Assembly: GCF_001742305.1 (NCBI RefSeq)
Contig: NZ_MJAT01000007.1
Coordinates: forward strand, 1 to 48,654
Direction: 5' to 3'
Length of the DNA stretch: 48,654 nucleotides
From: Desulfuribacillus stibiiarsenatis
GTDB lineage: Bacteria > Bacillota > Bacilli > Desulfuribacillales > Desulfuribacillaceae
Part shown: in pieces, positions 25,432 to 32,912 of the stretch
Position numbering within the stretch: the stretch's first letter is position 1
Layout: every line of letters starts with the position of its first letter
The notes under the pieces: generated by a model
What the model was told of the DNA's origin: nothing
What the model saw: the letters and a program-made list of their open reading frames with translations, nothing else
Databases searched by the model: none
Program-made: the position numbers and the translations under genes

Positions 25432-26412
25432 CTACTCGGTAAATTCTTTGATTTTCAACTTAACTGCAACTAATTTCTTCTTATATACTTCACGGCGCTT
25501 TGTAAAATCTGCTTCATCCATTTCACCACTATCATACTTAAATTGAAGTTCTGTAATTTTCTTCTTAAGTACTGACTCTTCTTTATACAATCTTAAGAAC
25601 ACATCGTCTTCGTTAGACTGATTACGTTCTTTCGCCATTTTTTCTTCCCGTGCCCAACGATAGAAGTAATATCCAATGCTAAACACAAGTAGAGCGATGA
25701 ATAGACCCGTCATTAAATGTGGATCAAATCGTGCAAAAGCAGAGTTATTCCAAAAACGAATATGTCCAGGATTATGAAACCCATCATAGCCTTGAGCTAG
25801 ACGGTTTCCTTGACCCTGCGGATTTAACGATACTGCAGATTGTCCCTTTTCTATATTCAAAGTAATTACGTCGTTACTAGGAATGTTAGAAATTACATGA
25901 TAATTGTAATTTTGATTATCTACCGTAGTTGTACCTGTATCAACAAATCTTTCATTCGTCACTTTAATGCCACTGGTAGCTAACGCAAATACATTTAACA
26001 TTTTCACAGGATGTTGTCTTTCAAACGTATATTGCAAAGCTTGTTCCGAACTTAAAAAGTAGTTAATTACAAGCTCAATACTACGATCTGCTGGAATCTG
26101 ATGTATAATTACCACTTCATTGTCAATGACCTCGTGATTTATCGTACCAGTATCTACTTCTACCGTTACATGTTGCGCATTGTCAGGCAGTGGAAAACGT
26201 ATGACTGGATTGTCAACAGTAGATACGATTTCTTCACTTGAAATGTTCTTGAAACTGACCATATGCATAAACGATATGATATTGTCGCCTTTTTGATCTA
26301 AGACGATATATTCAACTTCAAGAGAAAGGTTTTGCTCATTCGCCATAGCGAACGAAGACAATAAGAGTAGTAAAGAAAATGTAAGGATTGTTATAATCTT
26401 TTTTATTTTCAT
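25432..26412 (-). CDS. Unknown Ccm-operon membrane protein: signal peptide, ectodomain, one helix, coiled-coil tail
   Basis: 326 residues; ATG overlapping by 1 base the stop of the CcmI-like gene. A signal peptide (about 1-24) is followed by a beta-rich extracytoplasmic domain (about 25-225), one membrane helix (about 233-252) and a charged cytoplasmic tail (about 255-326) predicted as a helical hairpin: KITELQFKYDSGEMDEADF. That hairpin resembles the CcmI tail encoded just upstream and the tail of the 29285-30262 protein. The ectodomain may meet apocytochrome or CcmE. No CxxC motif, so it is not CcmG or CcmH. I know no established name. Confidence 0.8.
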   Translation of the reverse strand: MKIKKIITILTFSLLLLLSSFAMANEQNLSLEVEYIVLDQKGDNIISFMHMVSFKNISSEEIVSTVDNPVIRFPLPDNAQHVTVEVDTGTINHEVIDNEVVIIHQIPADRSIELVINYFLSSEQALQYTFERQHPVKMLNVFALATSGIKVTNERFVDTGTTTVDNQNYNYHVISNIPSNDVITLNIEKGQSAVSLNPQGQGNRLAQGYDGFHNPGHIRFWNNSAFARFDPHLMTGLFIALLVFSIGYYFYRWAREEKMAKERNQSNEDDVFLRLYKEESVLKKKITELQFKYDSGEMDEADFTKRREVYKKKLVAVKLKIKEFTE

Positions 26413-26786
26413 TATTTTCCCTTTCTCCTTTTATCTAATTCTGCCTCGATTTCTTGTTCTAATTCACGCTCAATCTCTTTCTCAATTTCTTCTTCCAGTT
26501 CTTGGTTTACTTCGAAATGCTTCGTCTCTGATTCTTCTTGTTTTAGTAAAAGCATAGCTTCTACTTCATAATCTTGCTTTAATGCTTGATAATCTTCTTC
26601 TGAAATTTTCTTCGTTTGGTAGTCGAATTCGATTTCATTTAATGTAGAGAAAATTGCTTCCTTCGCATCTCTCTCATTTATAACTTCTGTTCTTGCTTCC
26701 TCATATGTTCTTAATGGCTTTACTATCCAATAGAAGCTAACCATGAGTAATATTCCTGAACCAACTAGAACGATACCTAATTCCAT
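26412..26786 (-). CDS. CcmI-like membrane protein with acidic coiled-coil tail
   Basis: 124 residues from the ATG at 26786 (AAGGGTG upstream; a GTG two codons earlier is possible). One N-terminal membrane helix (about 3-22), then a helical hairpin with IFSTLNEIEFDYQTKKISEE, which matches the 'L.ELEFDY..GKLSEEDY' pattern of CcmI (CycH) N-terminal domains. The last 40 residues are a Glu/Lys-rich coiled coil. Full CcmI proteins carry an additional TPR domain that holds apocytochrome; this one lacks it. It sits between ccmF and the 326-aa gene, consistent with a structural role in the ligation complex. Confidence 0.75.
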   Translation of the reverse strand: MELGIVLVGSGILLMVSFYWIVKPLRTYEEARTEVINERDAKEAIFSTLNEIEFDYQTKKISEEDYQALKQDYEVEAMLLLKQEESETKHFEVNQELEEEIEKEIERELEQEIEAELDKRRKGK

Positions 26787-26813
26787 ATTCACACACCCTT
26801 ACTGAAATTGATG

Positions 26814-28781
26814 TTAATCACGATATCTCGGTACATAGTTTCCGTATCTACCAGGCCATACCGCAAGAATAGTTCCAAGTACTACGATATAACCGCCATA
26901 CCAAATCCATGCTACTAGAGGATTTACTTTTACTTTAAATGTAGCGGTACCGTCATTTTCCCATCCACTTAATACAACATATAAATCTTCAATTAAAGTA
27001 GAATGAAGAGCCACTTCAGTGCGAGGTTGATGCCAAGTTGGATAGAATATCTTTTCTGGTTGTAACTGCATTAGATATGATCCGCCTTTTTCTACTCTAA
27101 GGTCAGCATATACTATATCATTTACGCCTTCCTGCACCTGTTCTAAGCTCTCATAAGTTAATACATAATCTTTAATAGTAAGACTTTCCCCAAACGCTAA
27201 AGTCTTTAATTCTTCTGTATCATACATGTTTGATGCAACAATACCGACAGCCATTAGGATGATACCTATATGAATGATGTAGCCACCATATCTTCTACGA
27301 CTACGAGTAATAAGTCGGTAGAATGCAGTAAATACGTTTTCACGAGTCATTTTCATTCTAGCTCTAGTACCTCTGTAGAATTCAATAATATGAATAATTA
27401 ATACAAACGTTATGACAGCATAAGAGATAATTGCCCAAGGGTTACGAATGCCATAAGCAAATAGAGCAGCACCAACAGTAACTCCTAGCAAAGCAGGAAT
27501 TAAGAAGTTATCTACTAAGTTTTTAATCGTTGATTTTTGCCATGCAATAAGTGGACATATTCCCATAACTAATAACATTGTTAAAAGAATCGGACCATTC
27601 ACTCTGTCGAAGAACGGTATCCCTACAGTAACACGTGTGCCCTGAATCGCTTCTGAAACGATTGGGAAAATAGTACCCCAGAACACAGCAAATGCTGCCC
27701 CTACTAATAATAAGTTGTTCAATAAGAAACTACTTTCTTTTGATAGTAGTGACTTAAATTGGCCACCTTCACTAAGTGTTTGTAAATTGTTGATTACGAA
27801 GTAAATTGAAATCGCCATCATAAATACTAGGAATACTAGGAAGTATGAACCAATATTCGAATCGGCAAAAGCATGTACAGAAGTTAAAACCCCACTTCGT
27901 ACTAAAAATGTTCCAAATAAGGTTAAACCATAAGTAAGTATAATTAATGACATGTTCCATATTTTCAACATGTTTTTACGTTCTTGAATCATAATTGAAT
28001 GCAAGAAAGCTGTACCAGTTAACCAAGGCATGAAAGATGCATTTTCAACTGGGTCCCATGCCCAATAACCACCCCAACCTAACTCAACGTATGCCCATTG
28101 AGCACCATAAAGGTTTCCAAGAGTTAGAAACAACCAAGCGATAACCGTCCAACGTCTAGTCATCTTAATCCAGAAGTCGTCAACTGCTTTCGTAATTAAT
28201 GCTGCCATTGCAAAAGCAAATGGAACAACGAATCCAACATATCCAATATATAAAGTTAATGGATGGAATACCATACCAGGATGTTGCAGCATAGGGTTTA
28301 ATCCAGACCCTTCCGTAACTGTTGGATCAGGATTTAATGCAAATGGGTTTGCTGTAAAACATAGAACGAAGAAGAAAAAGATTTGATTTAACAAGAACAT
28401 AATCCCAACATAAGGAAGTAGTTTACTGTTCTTTAATTTCGGAGAAAAAATGATGAAAAAAGTAAATAGTGATAATACCCATCCCCATAACATGAGAGAA
28501 CCAGCGTTGCCAGCCCAGAAGGCCGATAACTTATACATCATAGGTAAATCTGTACTTGTATACTTATAAACACTCAGTACTCGGAAATCACTAGTTGCCA
28601 ATACATAAAACAGTATAGATGCAGCGACCGTACTTAAAAGAGCAATAGATTTTATTGCTCCTTTCGCACTATTAATAAGCTTGTAATCTTCGTTTTTAAC
28701 TCCGTATAAAAATGCTCCAAAACCATAGATTGCTAACGCTAAAGAAATCAGAATTGCAATATAACCAAGCTGTGCGATCAT
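26814..28781 (-). CDS. ccmF: CcmF, cytochrome c heme lyase subunit
   Basis: 655 residues; ATG with AGGAGG upstream. About 14-15 membrane helices. The WWD heme-handling domain appears as WGGYWAWDPVENASFMPWL (about 232-250), and conserved His residues lie in NPMLQHPGMVFHPLTLYIGY (about 162-181). CcmF takes heme from CcmE and, with CcmH in full systems, attaches it to apocytochrome c. No CcmH or CcmG gene is present nearby, so this CcmF would act in the reduced version of the pathway. Confidence 0.96.
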   Translation of the reverse strand: MIAQLGYIAILISLALAIYGFGAFLYGVKNEDYKLINSAKGAIKSIALLSTVAASILFYVLATSDFRVLSVYKYTSTDLPMMYKLSAFWAGNAGSLMLWGWVLSLFTFFIIFSPKLKNSKLLPYVGIMFLLNQIFFFFVLCFTANPFALNPDPTVTEGSGLNPMLQHPGMVFHPLTLYIGYVGFVVPFAFAMAALITKAVDDFWIKMTRRWTVIAWLFLTLGNLYGAQWAYVELGWGGYWAWDPVENASFMPWLTGTAFLHSIMIQERKNMLKIWNMSLIILTYGLTLFGTFLVRSGVLTSVHAFADSNIGSYFLVFLVFMMAISIYFVINNLQTLSEGGQFKSLLSKESSFLLNNLLLVGAAFAVFWGTIFPIVSEAIQGTRVTVGIPFFDRVNGPILLTMLLVMGICPLIAWQKSTIKNLVDNFLIPALLGVTVGAALFAYGIRNPWAIISYAVITFVLIIHIIEFYRGTRARMKMTRENVFTAFYRLITRSRRRYGGYIIHIGIILMAVGIVASNMYDTEELKTLAFGESLTIKDYVLTYESLEQVQEGVNDIVYADLRVEKGGSYLMQLQPEKIFYPTWHQPRTEVALHSTLIEDLYVVLSGWENDGTATFKVKVNPLVAWIWYGGYIVVLGTILAVWPGRYGNYVPRYRD

Positions 28782-28837
28782 TGAATAGTGCCTCCTATTA
28801 TAACTAAAATAACCAATGCTACTATGTCTTTAAAATC

Positions 28838-29248
28838 TTAGTAATCCTTTTGCACACCATCAGGGTGGCCGCCTTCGTATTTAGAAGGGCATCTTGTCTT
28901 TAAACGGTCTGCTACGAAAACCTGCTGATCCGTATCATATTTACCTTCTAAAATAACGATTACGTCACCTTCAAAGTTGTCAGGTCGGATACCTTTGTGT
29001 AATACATTCATTACAGACCCTTCATGAGATACTGCAAATCGTAGTTCGATAGCTTTAGAATCCCAAGTAACCGAATCTTGCACTAAATCTCCTGTAGCTA
29101 AAATGTATTTGCCGTCAAACTTCTCTGGTGTAGCAACGATTTCACTGATACTTACCTCAACACCAGTAGCACCAGGTGTAGCAAATAATAACAACGAAAA
29201 TACTGCAGTGATAATAATAAACGAGCCAATTAATACTTTTTTATTCAT
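28838..29248 (-). CDS. ccmE: CcmE, heme chaperone, Cys-type (CxxxY) variant
   Basis: 136 residues from the ATG at 29248, chosen because GGAGGG is 8 bases upstream (the ATG two codons earlier is only 2 bases from the SD). One N-terminal membrane anchor (about 5-23), then the CcmE OB-fold beta barrel. In usual CcmE the heme is bound by His in an H-x3-Y motif; here the equivalent segment is RLKTRCPSKYEGG, giving C120-x3-Y124. This Cys form is known from archaea and some sulfate-reducing bacteria with Ccm systems lacking CcmG/H. It is the second gene of the run. Confidence 0.92.
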   Translation of the reverse strand: MNKKVLIGSFIIITAVFSLLLFATPGATGVEVSISEIVATPEKFDGKYILATGDLVQDSVTWDSKAIELRFAVSHEGSVMNVLHKGIRPDNFEGDVIVILEGKYDTDQQVFVADRLKTRCPSKYEGGHPDGVQKDY

Positions 29249-29284
29249 CAGCATATCCCTCCATTAGTTATGTTAAACGTTTTT

Positions 29285-30262
29285 TTATTCTTCTTCTAAT
29301 AGTGACCGATAAGTTTCTTCGTTAATTTTGCCTTGTAATAATAGTGATCGTAATTCTCTTCTACGGGATTGTTGTTCATCTAGAAGTTGATCAAATTCAA
29401 TTTCCTTCCCATCGTCAACAATCATATGCCTATTATGCTTATTGCTAGATGATATCGTTATCACTGAGTAGCCAATAATGATCAGAATTAGCGTAAATAT
29501 GATTAAGCCAATAAAGTCAGGATGAATTGGCATCTTCCAAAACTCATAATCGAATCTATCATTACTTACGTTAGTCGGCAAATTGTTATGCTTCTGGTAT
29601 TGAACATTTAAATTGACCGGCTTTGTTTTGCTAGTATCATTAAAAATGAACGAATATACTTCAACATTCTGATTGATCGTAAAATGTCGGATATATTCTG
29701 GGTGTAAATGATGATTCGTTGATGAGTTCGGCATATGAACATCAATGTAAACAATAGGAATGGTCTTATCTGTGTGAAATTGGAATGTAAAATCCTTCAA
29801 TCCATTCTCTCGAAATTCAATTGGGTTATAAAAATATTCAATCATAAACGAGTATTTCTCGTTAATACCAATTGGTGCTGAAGGCTTCCATTTTAGATGC
29901 TGATCAACAATTTCATTGGGCTTATATACAATTCCTCGGTCTGTTTCACAAACCATACTTAGCTGAAACAATGGTTGATTGGTCGGTATCGGCATATAAA
30001 TGTAGTCTTCATACACAGTGTCCGTACGGTTCACAAATTCCCCATAATAACTTATAAGAACGCTTGGCATACCAGAATCCCAGGTTTTCGGTGTTTCGAA
30101 TTCTGGTAATACTTGAACAAATAGTTCATCTAAAGACAATGCATTATGGTATGGTGATTTTCCTTCAGGTAGTTGAAAGGCTGTCGTAGACATTGGATAA
30201 AGGATCAAAAGTGTCGTGAGTAAGCACATTGTAATCTTGTGCCTCATAAGCGCCTGCGGCAA
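29285..30262 (-). CDS. Unknown Ccm-operon membrane protein (first gene), ectodomain plus cytoplasmic hairpin
   Basis: About 325 residues from a TTG at 30262 (AAGGTGA 5 bases upstream); an ATG five codons later lacks an SD. An N-terminal hydrophobic segment (signal or anchor, about 8-28), a beta-rich extracytoplasmic domain (about 30-245), one membrane helix (about 250-270), and a cytoplasmic tail ending in LRSLLLQGKINEETYRSLLE. The overall design is the same as the 326-aa protein at 25432-26412, and the tail hairpin resembles CcmI. No Cys pair. First gene of the operon, directly before ccmE. Probably a lineage-specific Ccm component; inference from context and architecture. Confidence 0.78.
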   Translation of the reverse strand: MPQALMRHKITMCLLTTLLILYPMSTTAFQLPEGKSPYHNALSLDELFVQVLPEFETPKTWDSGMPSVLISYYGEFVNRTDTVYEDYIYMPIPTNQPLFQLSMVCETDRGIVYKPNEIVDQHLKWKPSAPIGINEKYSFMIEYFYNPIEFRENGLKDFTFQFHTDKTIPIVYIDVHMPNSSTNHHLHPEYIRHFTINQNVEVYSFIFNDTSKTKPVNLNVQYQKHNNLPTNVSNDRFDYEFWKMPIHPDFIGLIIFTLILIIIGYSVITISSSNKHNRHMIVDDGKEIEFDQLLDEQQSRRRELRSLLLQGKINEETYRSLLEEE

Positions 30263-30326
30263 AATAATCACCTTCTCCTAAGTAACATCTAAATATATAC
30301 AGTTTCATCTCAATCTATATTAATGT

Positions 30327-30354
30327 ACTATATATTCTATAGGTTATACGCCAA
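30327..30354 (-). promoter_or_regulatory. Candidate promoter of the Ccm/ABC operon
   Basis: On the minus strand TTGGCG (30349-30354) and TATAGT (30327-30332) are 16 bases apart, about 65 bases upstream of the first start codon. It is the best SigA-like pair in the 30263-30433 interval, but not close to consensus at the -35. Confidence 0.45.
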
Positions 30355-30382
30355 ATGTGAAAAACTTGTGAAGATTTCCAAA

Positions 30383-30400
30383 GTGTCACAAAGGTGACAC
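30383..30400. promoter_or_regulatory. Palindrome GTGTCAC-AAAG-GTGACAC upstream of the Ccm operon
   Basis: A perfect 7-bp inverted repeat with a 4-base spacer, flanked by the direct repeats AACTTGTGAA (30363-30372) and AACTTTGTGAA (30401-30411). It lies about 30 bases upstream of the candidate -35. The arrangement suggests an operator for a dimeric regulator; the TGTGA/TCACA elements recall Crp/Fnr or Rex sites, but the spacing fits neither consensus exactly. Confidence 0.5.
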
Positions 30401-30433
30401 AACTTTGTGAAAATACAGTGGCAAATCCGTGTC

Positions 30434-30474
30434 AAAAAAATAGAACATATGAATTTGCAGAAATCATATGTTCT
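30434..30474 (-). terminator. Rho-independent terminator of the carbonic anhydrase/mnmH unit
   Basis: AGAACATATGA (30442-30452) pairs with TCATATGTTCT (30464-30474). On the minus strand it is followed by ATTTTTTTG. It lies about 35 bases after the carbonic anhydrase stop codon and insulates the Ccm operon promoter region. Confidence 0.85.
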
Positions 30475-30510
30475 AAAAATGTTTTATTCGTTTGGAATTT
30501 TATGCGTAAT

Positions 30511-31083
30511 TTATATCTTCTTATCATGGTATAGAACTTCTAAATTCCCTTCATTAGGGCAAAAAATCAGTCCATGAACTAGTATATCTTTAGGAATTAA
30601 AGGGTTTTCCTTAATCTGCTTTACAACCTTTAAAACATTACCCGCAGGATCGTGGTATGCATCGACCCAAAGATCCAACTCATCTTCAATCCTTCGAATA
30701 GCTTCAATGGCAATGCCTCTTTCTAGCATTTTCTCCTTTAAAATTTCTGATGAAGTACTTGCCATGCCACAATCGTGATGTCCGATGACAATCACTTCTT
30801 GGACTCCAAGTTCAAATATGGAAATCAACAGACTTCTTATCGTCTCGCCAAAATCTCCAGCTATAATATTGCCTGCATTCTTAATAATCTTAGCTTCGCC
30901 CCTACGTATACCTGTAGCTTGCTCTAAAAACTCAACTAAGCGAGTATCCATACAAGTTAAAATCGCGAGGTTTTCACTAGGTTTCTTTGATACATGAAAT
31001 GATTCTAGAACTGTTCCACATTTGAGTTGATCTTTATTTACAAATTGTTGATTATGATTCATGATTTTCGTTAGTGTCGTCAA
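30511..31083 (-). CDS. Beta-class carbonic anhydrase (YtiB-like)
   Basis: 190 residues from a TTG at 31083 (GGTGG and GGGTGAT upstream; the resulting N-terminus aligns with short beta-CAs); other starts between 31095 and 31062 are possible. Zinc ligands and catalytic dyad are present: C44, D46, R48 in CMDTRL, then H102 and C105 in GHHDCGM. It interconverts CO2 and bicarbonate in the cytosol. Bicarbonate supply or CO2 removal would suit the carboxylase/decarboxylase operon encoded nearby. It directly follows mnmH, apparently in one transcript. Confidence 0.92.
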   Translation of the reverse strand: MTTLTKIMNHNQQFVNKDQLKCGTVLESFHVSKKPSENLAILTCMDTRLVEFLEQATGIRRGEAKIIKNAGNIIAGDFGETIRSLLISIFELGVQEVIVIGHHDCGMASTSSEILKEKMLERGIAIEAIRRIEDELDLWVDAYHDPAGNVLKVVKQIKENPLIPKDILVHGLIFCPNEGNLEVLYHDKKI

Positions 31084-31095
31084 ATAATCACCCAC

Positions 31096-32151
31096 CTAAG
31101 CGAATATGTGATGCTGCACTGCATATTTTATAATTTCCTGTTTGGCATTATCTAAGTCGTTCGCGTCTATTTCATAGAAGCCACCTGGATATTGATTGCT
31201 TTTAAAAATGTATCTAGGGTCATAATATTCTATCATTAAAGCTTGTACTACAGTTTTTATATCTTTTTTTATTATGGCATCTTGTATACATTCCACAGTG
31301 CCCAGAGGTAGTTTTTTCTTTAAGAGGCTTATTGGTGCTTGAATTTCATTTAATAGTTGGTCTACAGTATAGGTACTCTGATAGTCCTGTATAATTCGAT
31401 CTACTCTCTTTTCAATGCATGCTGTCAAGTATATATGCTTACCATTATGTTTAGCATCCATGAGAGCATCAGGTATCAACACCTTACCAATTCGCTTACT
31501 TTCTGCTTCAATAATATAATAGCTAGTATCCCCAATTTCCCTAATTCTTTGCCAAAGAAGTGATTCAAATTGTTTTTGATTGTTTGGTGCCTTTAGACCA
31601 ATTGATCCGAAAGAAGACCCTCGATGACCAGCGAATTCTTCAAGATTTAACACGGGATATCCTTCTGCTTGTAATTCCTTAAGAATCACTGTTTTCCCGA
31701 CACCAGTCATTCCATGCAAAACAATAAACGTCTTCTGGAATACATTGCTTTGCAATTGATTGACTACATGTTTTCTATAGGCTCGATATCCCCCGCATAT
31801 GCGATATACTGGAATTCCAAGTAAATCAAGAATTACTGCTATACTTTTACTTCTCATACCACCACGCCAACAATAAATCACGATCGTATGTGTTTGAGAA
31901 ATTTCTTTTATTTCTTTTACAATGGCTGGTAATTTAGCTGATACAATCTCTAAGCCAAGTTCTTGGGCTTTTTCTGGACCAACAGATTTGTATATTATAC
32001 CGATACGACTTCTTTCCTCGTTATCAAAGATAGGTATATTGATTGAATTAGGTAACGCCCCATTTTCCCATTCGATAGGCGCTCTAATGTCAACAATTTT
32101 AGCGTTACTTATAGTATGTAGCTCTTCTATACTAATATCTATATAAGGCAT
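31096..32151 (-). CDS. mnmH: tRNA 2-selenouridine synthase (SelU/MnmH)
   Basis: 351 residues from the ATG at 32151 (GAGAGGA upstream), the normal family length; a longer 391-residue reading has a low-complexity N-terminus and no SD. An N-terminal rhodanese domain with the catalytic Cys94 in YCWRGGMRS is followed by a P-loop domain, GMTGVGKT (147-154). The enzyme geranylates and selenates 2-thiouridine at the wobble position of Lys, Glu and Gln tRNAs using selenophosphate from SelD. selD is not in this window. Its presence implies selenium use by the organism. Confidence 0.93.
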   Translation of the reverse strand: MPYIDISIEELHTISNAKIVDIRAPIEWENGALPNSINIPIFDNEERSRIGIIYKSVGPEKAQELGLEIVSAKLPAIVKEIKEISQTHTIVIYCWRGGMRSKSIAVILDLLGIPVYRICGGYRAYRKHVVNQLQSNVFQKTFIVLHGMTGVGKTVILKELQAEGYPVLNLEEFAGHRGSSFGSIGLKAPNNQKQFESLLWQRIREIGDTSYYIIEAESKRIGKVLIPDALMDAKHNGKHIYLTACIEKRVDRIIQDYQSTYTVDQLLNEIQAPISLLKKKLPLGTVECIQDAIIKKDIKTVVQALMIEYYDPRYIFKSNQYPGGFYEIDANDLDNAKQEIIKYAVQHHIFA

Positions 32152-32269
32152 ATTTGTTCCTCTCACTATGTACAGATTCTGATTATGAAATGTAGGATTC
32201 ATTGGATTCATTGCATTCATGGATTCTTTATTAGTATAATATATTATAATGAAAAATCGAGGTGTTGTC

Positions 32270-32863
32270 ATGAACTACTATCGTGGAGCTTTTGGCGGTG
32301 TCATTTCGCTAGATTATATGAAGAAATATTCGCCCGTCACTTTAATTATAATTGCAGTAAATGTCATTATTTTTTTAATTAGTAATGTATTAGGTATTCA
32401 TAGAGATATCATTTCCTTAGGTGGCATGGCGCCAATTGAATATATTTTTCAGACGAATGAATACTGGCGCTTCCTTACTTCTATGTTTATTCATAGTAGC
32501 GTCATGCATCTAGTGTTTAACATGGTTATCCTCATGCATGCTGGCGCATATTTTGAACAGAAGAATAAGTCCAAAGAATTTCTGCAATTTTATATATTCA
32601 CAGGACTTTTCGTATCGTTATGCTCAGGACTATTTGTTGACGGTATTTCTGTTGGTGCGTCTGGTGCTATATTTGCATTATTAGGCTACATTTTATATTA
32701 TGATTTACTCGCACGCAAACGTGGGTACGGATCCAACAGTATCATTCTTCCGTTAGTTGTTGTTAACGTTATCATAACGCTATTGATTCCACAAGTAAGT
32801 ACTGTTGGTCATCTTTCCGGCCTATTCATAGGATATTACATTCCCCTATGGTTAAAAAAATAG
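32270..32863 (+). CDS. Rhomboid-family intramembrane serine protease
   Basis: 197 residues from the ATG at 32270 (GAGGTG upstream); an ATG seven codons earlier lacks an SD. Six membrane helices. The catalytic dyad is S131 in the GASG motif and H181 in VGHLSGLFIG; the upstream HLVFNM motif (helix 2) and WR in the L1 loop (EYWRFLTSMF) are also conserved. It cleaves membrane proteins within the bilayer; the substrate is unknown. Divergently transcribed from mnmH, and monocistronic with a strong terminator. Confidence 0.93.
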   Translation: MNYYRGAFGGVISLDYMKKYSPVTLIIIAVNVIIFLISNVLGIHRDIISLGGMAPIEYIFQTNEYWRFLTSMFIHSSVMHLVFNMVILMHAGAYFEQKNKSKEFLQFYIFTGLFVSLCSGLFVDGISVGASGAIFALLGYILYYDLLARKRGYGSNSIILPLVVVNVIITLLIPQVSTVGHLSGLFIGYYIPLWLKK

Positions 32864-32870
32864 ATACATA

Positions 32871-32900
32871 AAAAACGAGACCCGCTGGGTCTCGTTTTTT
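32871..32900. terminator. Bidirectional rho-independent terminator
   Basis: CGAGACCC (32876-32883) pairs with GGGTCTCG (32887-32894), flanked by A-run and T-run so the stem extends with A-T pairs. It ends both the rhomboid gene (+) and the decarboxylase operon (-). Confidence 0.94.
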
Positions 32901-32912
32901 ATTATTATCGCA

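Noticed and set aside
25432-26412. CcmH or CcmG identity for the 326-aa protein
   Set aside because: No CxxC motif and no thioredoxin or CcmH signature; position in the operon alone is not enough.
32152-32271. 40-residue N-terminal extension of MnmH with repeated Met-Asn-Pro codons
   Set aside because: Low-complexity, overlaps the divergent rhomboid start region, and the ATG at 32151 gives the normal family length with a good SD.
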